Below, piece by piece: positions 62,038 to 64,000 of a stretch of DNA of 64,000 nt (position 1 is the stretch's first letter; the number at the start of each line of letters is the position of its first letter). A program made the position numbers and the translations under genes. The DNA comes from Gordius sp. MW1. Lineage: Eukaryota; Nematomorpha; Gordioida; Gordea; Gordiidae. The notes beneath the pieces are model-generated. The model searched no databases, had not been told where the DNA came from, and saw nothing but the letters and a program-made list of their open reading frames with translations. Location of the stretch: assembly GCA_964036665.1 (NCBI GenBank), contig OZ038528.1, positions 4,036,501 through 4,100,500 of the forward strand, written 5' to 3'.

Positions 62038-62234
62038 AAACATTGAATGTTTATGATATTTATTTTAAATGTTGTTTTTTATATCTACCCAATTCATTGT
62101 TTTTCTTTACATTTTTAAGATAATTTAATTTGCGGAAATTACTAATTTCTATATGATCACCACTTTATCATGTTCACAAAATGGTGGAAAAAAGGGGACA
62201 CATTTTGTGCGTTGATGAGCAGTCTATCTATATG
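62038..62234 (+). repeat. Family E fragment
   Basis: Same ~190-bp segment as 25975-26168, ending GATGAGCAGTCTATCTA. Confidence 0.65.
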
Positions 62235-62624
62235 CACATATTAAAATGTTGTAAAAACAACAATAAAATCAGCATTATTATAGGATTAAGAACACAAGGT
62301 TATTTTTAATTAAAAGGTTTTATATTTTATGACAAAAATCATTATAATCAGATTTGTACTCTAAATAATTACCGTCAAATTCTAACTAGCCTAACTTTGC
62401 CATTAAATAATTGAAGTTTGTGTATTTATTTTATATTCCATAATTGCCATAATTATAATAAATTGGAATGCACCTGCCAACACCAGTTTATAATGTGAAA
62501 ATTAATGCATGACAAACCAAAGATTCACATAATTTCTTATTCGGATTCAAAAATTTAAAAGGTATGCTAATATTTGAAGAGCAAAAACTTATAGAAAACT
62601 CATGAATAAATCTATTAAGCTGTC

Positions 62625-63180
62625 ATCGAATACTCAATTGTACTTTTGAAATCGTTAGGCAGGCACGAAGGGCTCATTAAATCTCTAGGCGCCTTAGCTT
62701 AATTTATACAATTATTCAAACTAATTGACCACCAATTTAATATTACCGCATCATGCAGGATGAGAAACTGCGAAATTCAAATATGCTTTAGTTCATCAGA
62801 ACTCATTCTAGCCTAAAATATTAAAATATTTAATCAAGCTATGGATACAAATATGTGTTAAATATATTATTAAATTATTCACACTTAGGGGCCATCCATA
62901 CTTATGTTTGCCAAATTTTAAATTTTTTGCAAACATATATAATATTTACTACACTTCGGTGTTTTATAATATCAAATATGTTGCAATCCTATTGATTTAC
63001 ATTTAATCATGCAAAATAAAATACACAATAATTTTCTAAAATCTAATGGTCATAAAAAGCTGAGATCTCAACCAAAAATCTCGTATCCGTCTCGTATCGA
63101 CATCAAAATTCTCGTCTACACCTAGTGTTAGTTTTCCAAGTTCCTATCTCGTCTCGGTTTTTCAATATTTTGTAAAAATA
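62625..63180. repeat. Family F repeat, copy 2
   Basis: Matches 5580-6200 in order and orientation, without the family C insert, ending in CTCGTATCC and CTATCTCGTCTCGGTTTTTC blocks. Confidence 0.6.
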
Positions 63181-63194
63181 TCGGTATCGTATAT

Positions 63195-64000
63195 TATACG
63201 GGAGCCCCTTACCATCACAAAACAAATGGTCCTGCAGAGAGGTACATTAGAACAATAAAAAGGAAAAAAAATTTTATTAAAAAGTCGGGGGTAGACGACT
63301 CACTAAATTTTCTACAAATGTTAATGAGCATGCGAACGAGCTAGAACGTAACTACAAGCATTAGACCGACTGAGGCAATGTTTTATCGCAGGTTTGTACG
63401 ACGCTAGAGCAGCTAAAGAAAACGACTTGCTAAAAGCTTGAAGAATGCCTTTGGAAGCATAGGTTACAAGAACAGGTGGAAACAGGAAAGATGTCTCAAA
63501 CCCGAGCAACCTATGGGTACACAACGACACAAGTGTGGAATAGAGGGAAAGACTTGTAGACGCACAAACAAGCGCGATAACATATGACGTCAACATATAC
63601 GGGAGTGTTAGAAGAAAGCACGGGGATCAACTAAGGGGAAAAAAATAAAAAGATCAAGGTGCGGTCCTGAAAGAAACATTCTAAATGACAAAAGGGTGTA
63701 GAAACCACATGACCCCTATGATGGGAGTCATCTTTAAAGGGGGGGGGGAGAATAATGTAATGCCTTTCAATTGTGTTCATTGAATTGTAATTGTTTTGTT
63801 GCAATTGTTTTGTTATGACCTCGAAATGTGTGTTAAATTAGCAAGGTTAACAAATTAACCATTACCTATATATACATTTTACTTAACAATCATTATAATT
63901 GAAATAGATTAATAAATAGCGGGTTTAATAATATTTTTAAGTAGATAATAATAACCCTTTTTAGGAGTGCCGCAATTAACACTATTTACGACGGAGTCCT
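63195..64000 (+). mobile_element. LTR retrotransposon 3' end (integrase remnant, PPT, partial LTR)
   Basis: YHHKTNGPAER at 63210-63245 is the integrase core motif common to Gypsy/BEL-type elements. A degraded SIRPTEAMFYR-like downstream motif follows in another frame. A polypurine tract (AAAGGGGGGGGGGAG, 63736-63750) precedes TGTAATGCC, taken as the LTR start at 63756. The LTR runs off the window. The coding part is broken by stops and frameshifts. Confidence 0.75.
63756..64000 (+). repeat. Partial 3' LTR
   Basis: Begins TGTAATGCC just after the polypurine tract, contains ATATATACATTTT and GGAGTGCCGCAATTAACAC, and continues past the window edge. A matching remnant lies reversed at 7918-7990. 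Confidence 0.65.

Overview
The window looks like AT-rich nuclear DNA from an animal, probably an arthropod-like invertebrate. It carries two intron-rich conserved animal genes set in dense transposon debris. I cannot name the species. There is no prokaryotic gene organisation, rRNA, intact tRNA or CRISPR array. Exon boundaries were found by reading splice sites and comparing the conceptual protein with remembered kinesin-2 and Sec10 families. No search was run.

Layout. Positions 1-33,276 hold no host gene that I can support. They form a nested mosaic of mobile elements. I label the families A-G for reference. A: Helentron-associated (HINE/DINE-like) repeats with hairpin ends (AATTGCATAGCAATT), a (GTCC)n tract, tandem core monomers and tRNA-derived pieces. 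B: Helitron/Helentron elements with ends TATATAAAATTCTCGTG and GTCAGCTAGTA; two copies keep decayed Rep-helicase sequence. C: short G/C-homopolymer elements ending CATGGGCGTAGCCA, with 8-bp target duplications. D: TA-flanked MITEs beginning GTGTTGTAAAAACGG. E: elements ending TAGATAGACTGCTCAT. F: a GAGACGAGAC-bearing repeat. G: LINE 3' tails. There are also two hAT-type elements with perfect 8-bp target duplications, a piggyBac fragment, and a 1.7-kb palindrome inside one Helitron.

Positions 33,277-36,909 are upstream sequence of the first gene and contain a ~110-bp tandem repeat. Positions 36,910-48,865 (+) are a complete kinesin-2 motor subunit gene of KIF3B/Klp68D type (18 exons, 777 aa as read). 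Positions 50,985-61,612 (-) are a complete Sec10/EXOC5 exocyst gene (16 exons, 731 aa as read). The two genes converge tail to tail, 2.1 kb apart. Both products are known from other animals to serve polarised traffic, including cilium assembly, so the pairing is functionally suggestive but may be chance. Positions 61,613-64,000 return to transposon sequence and end in the 3' end of an LTR retrotransposon cut by the window edge.

Overall the genes are well preserved while almost everything between exons is repeat-derived. Several introns are extremely short (36-43 nt) and others have grown to 1-2 kb by transposon insertion.
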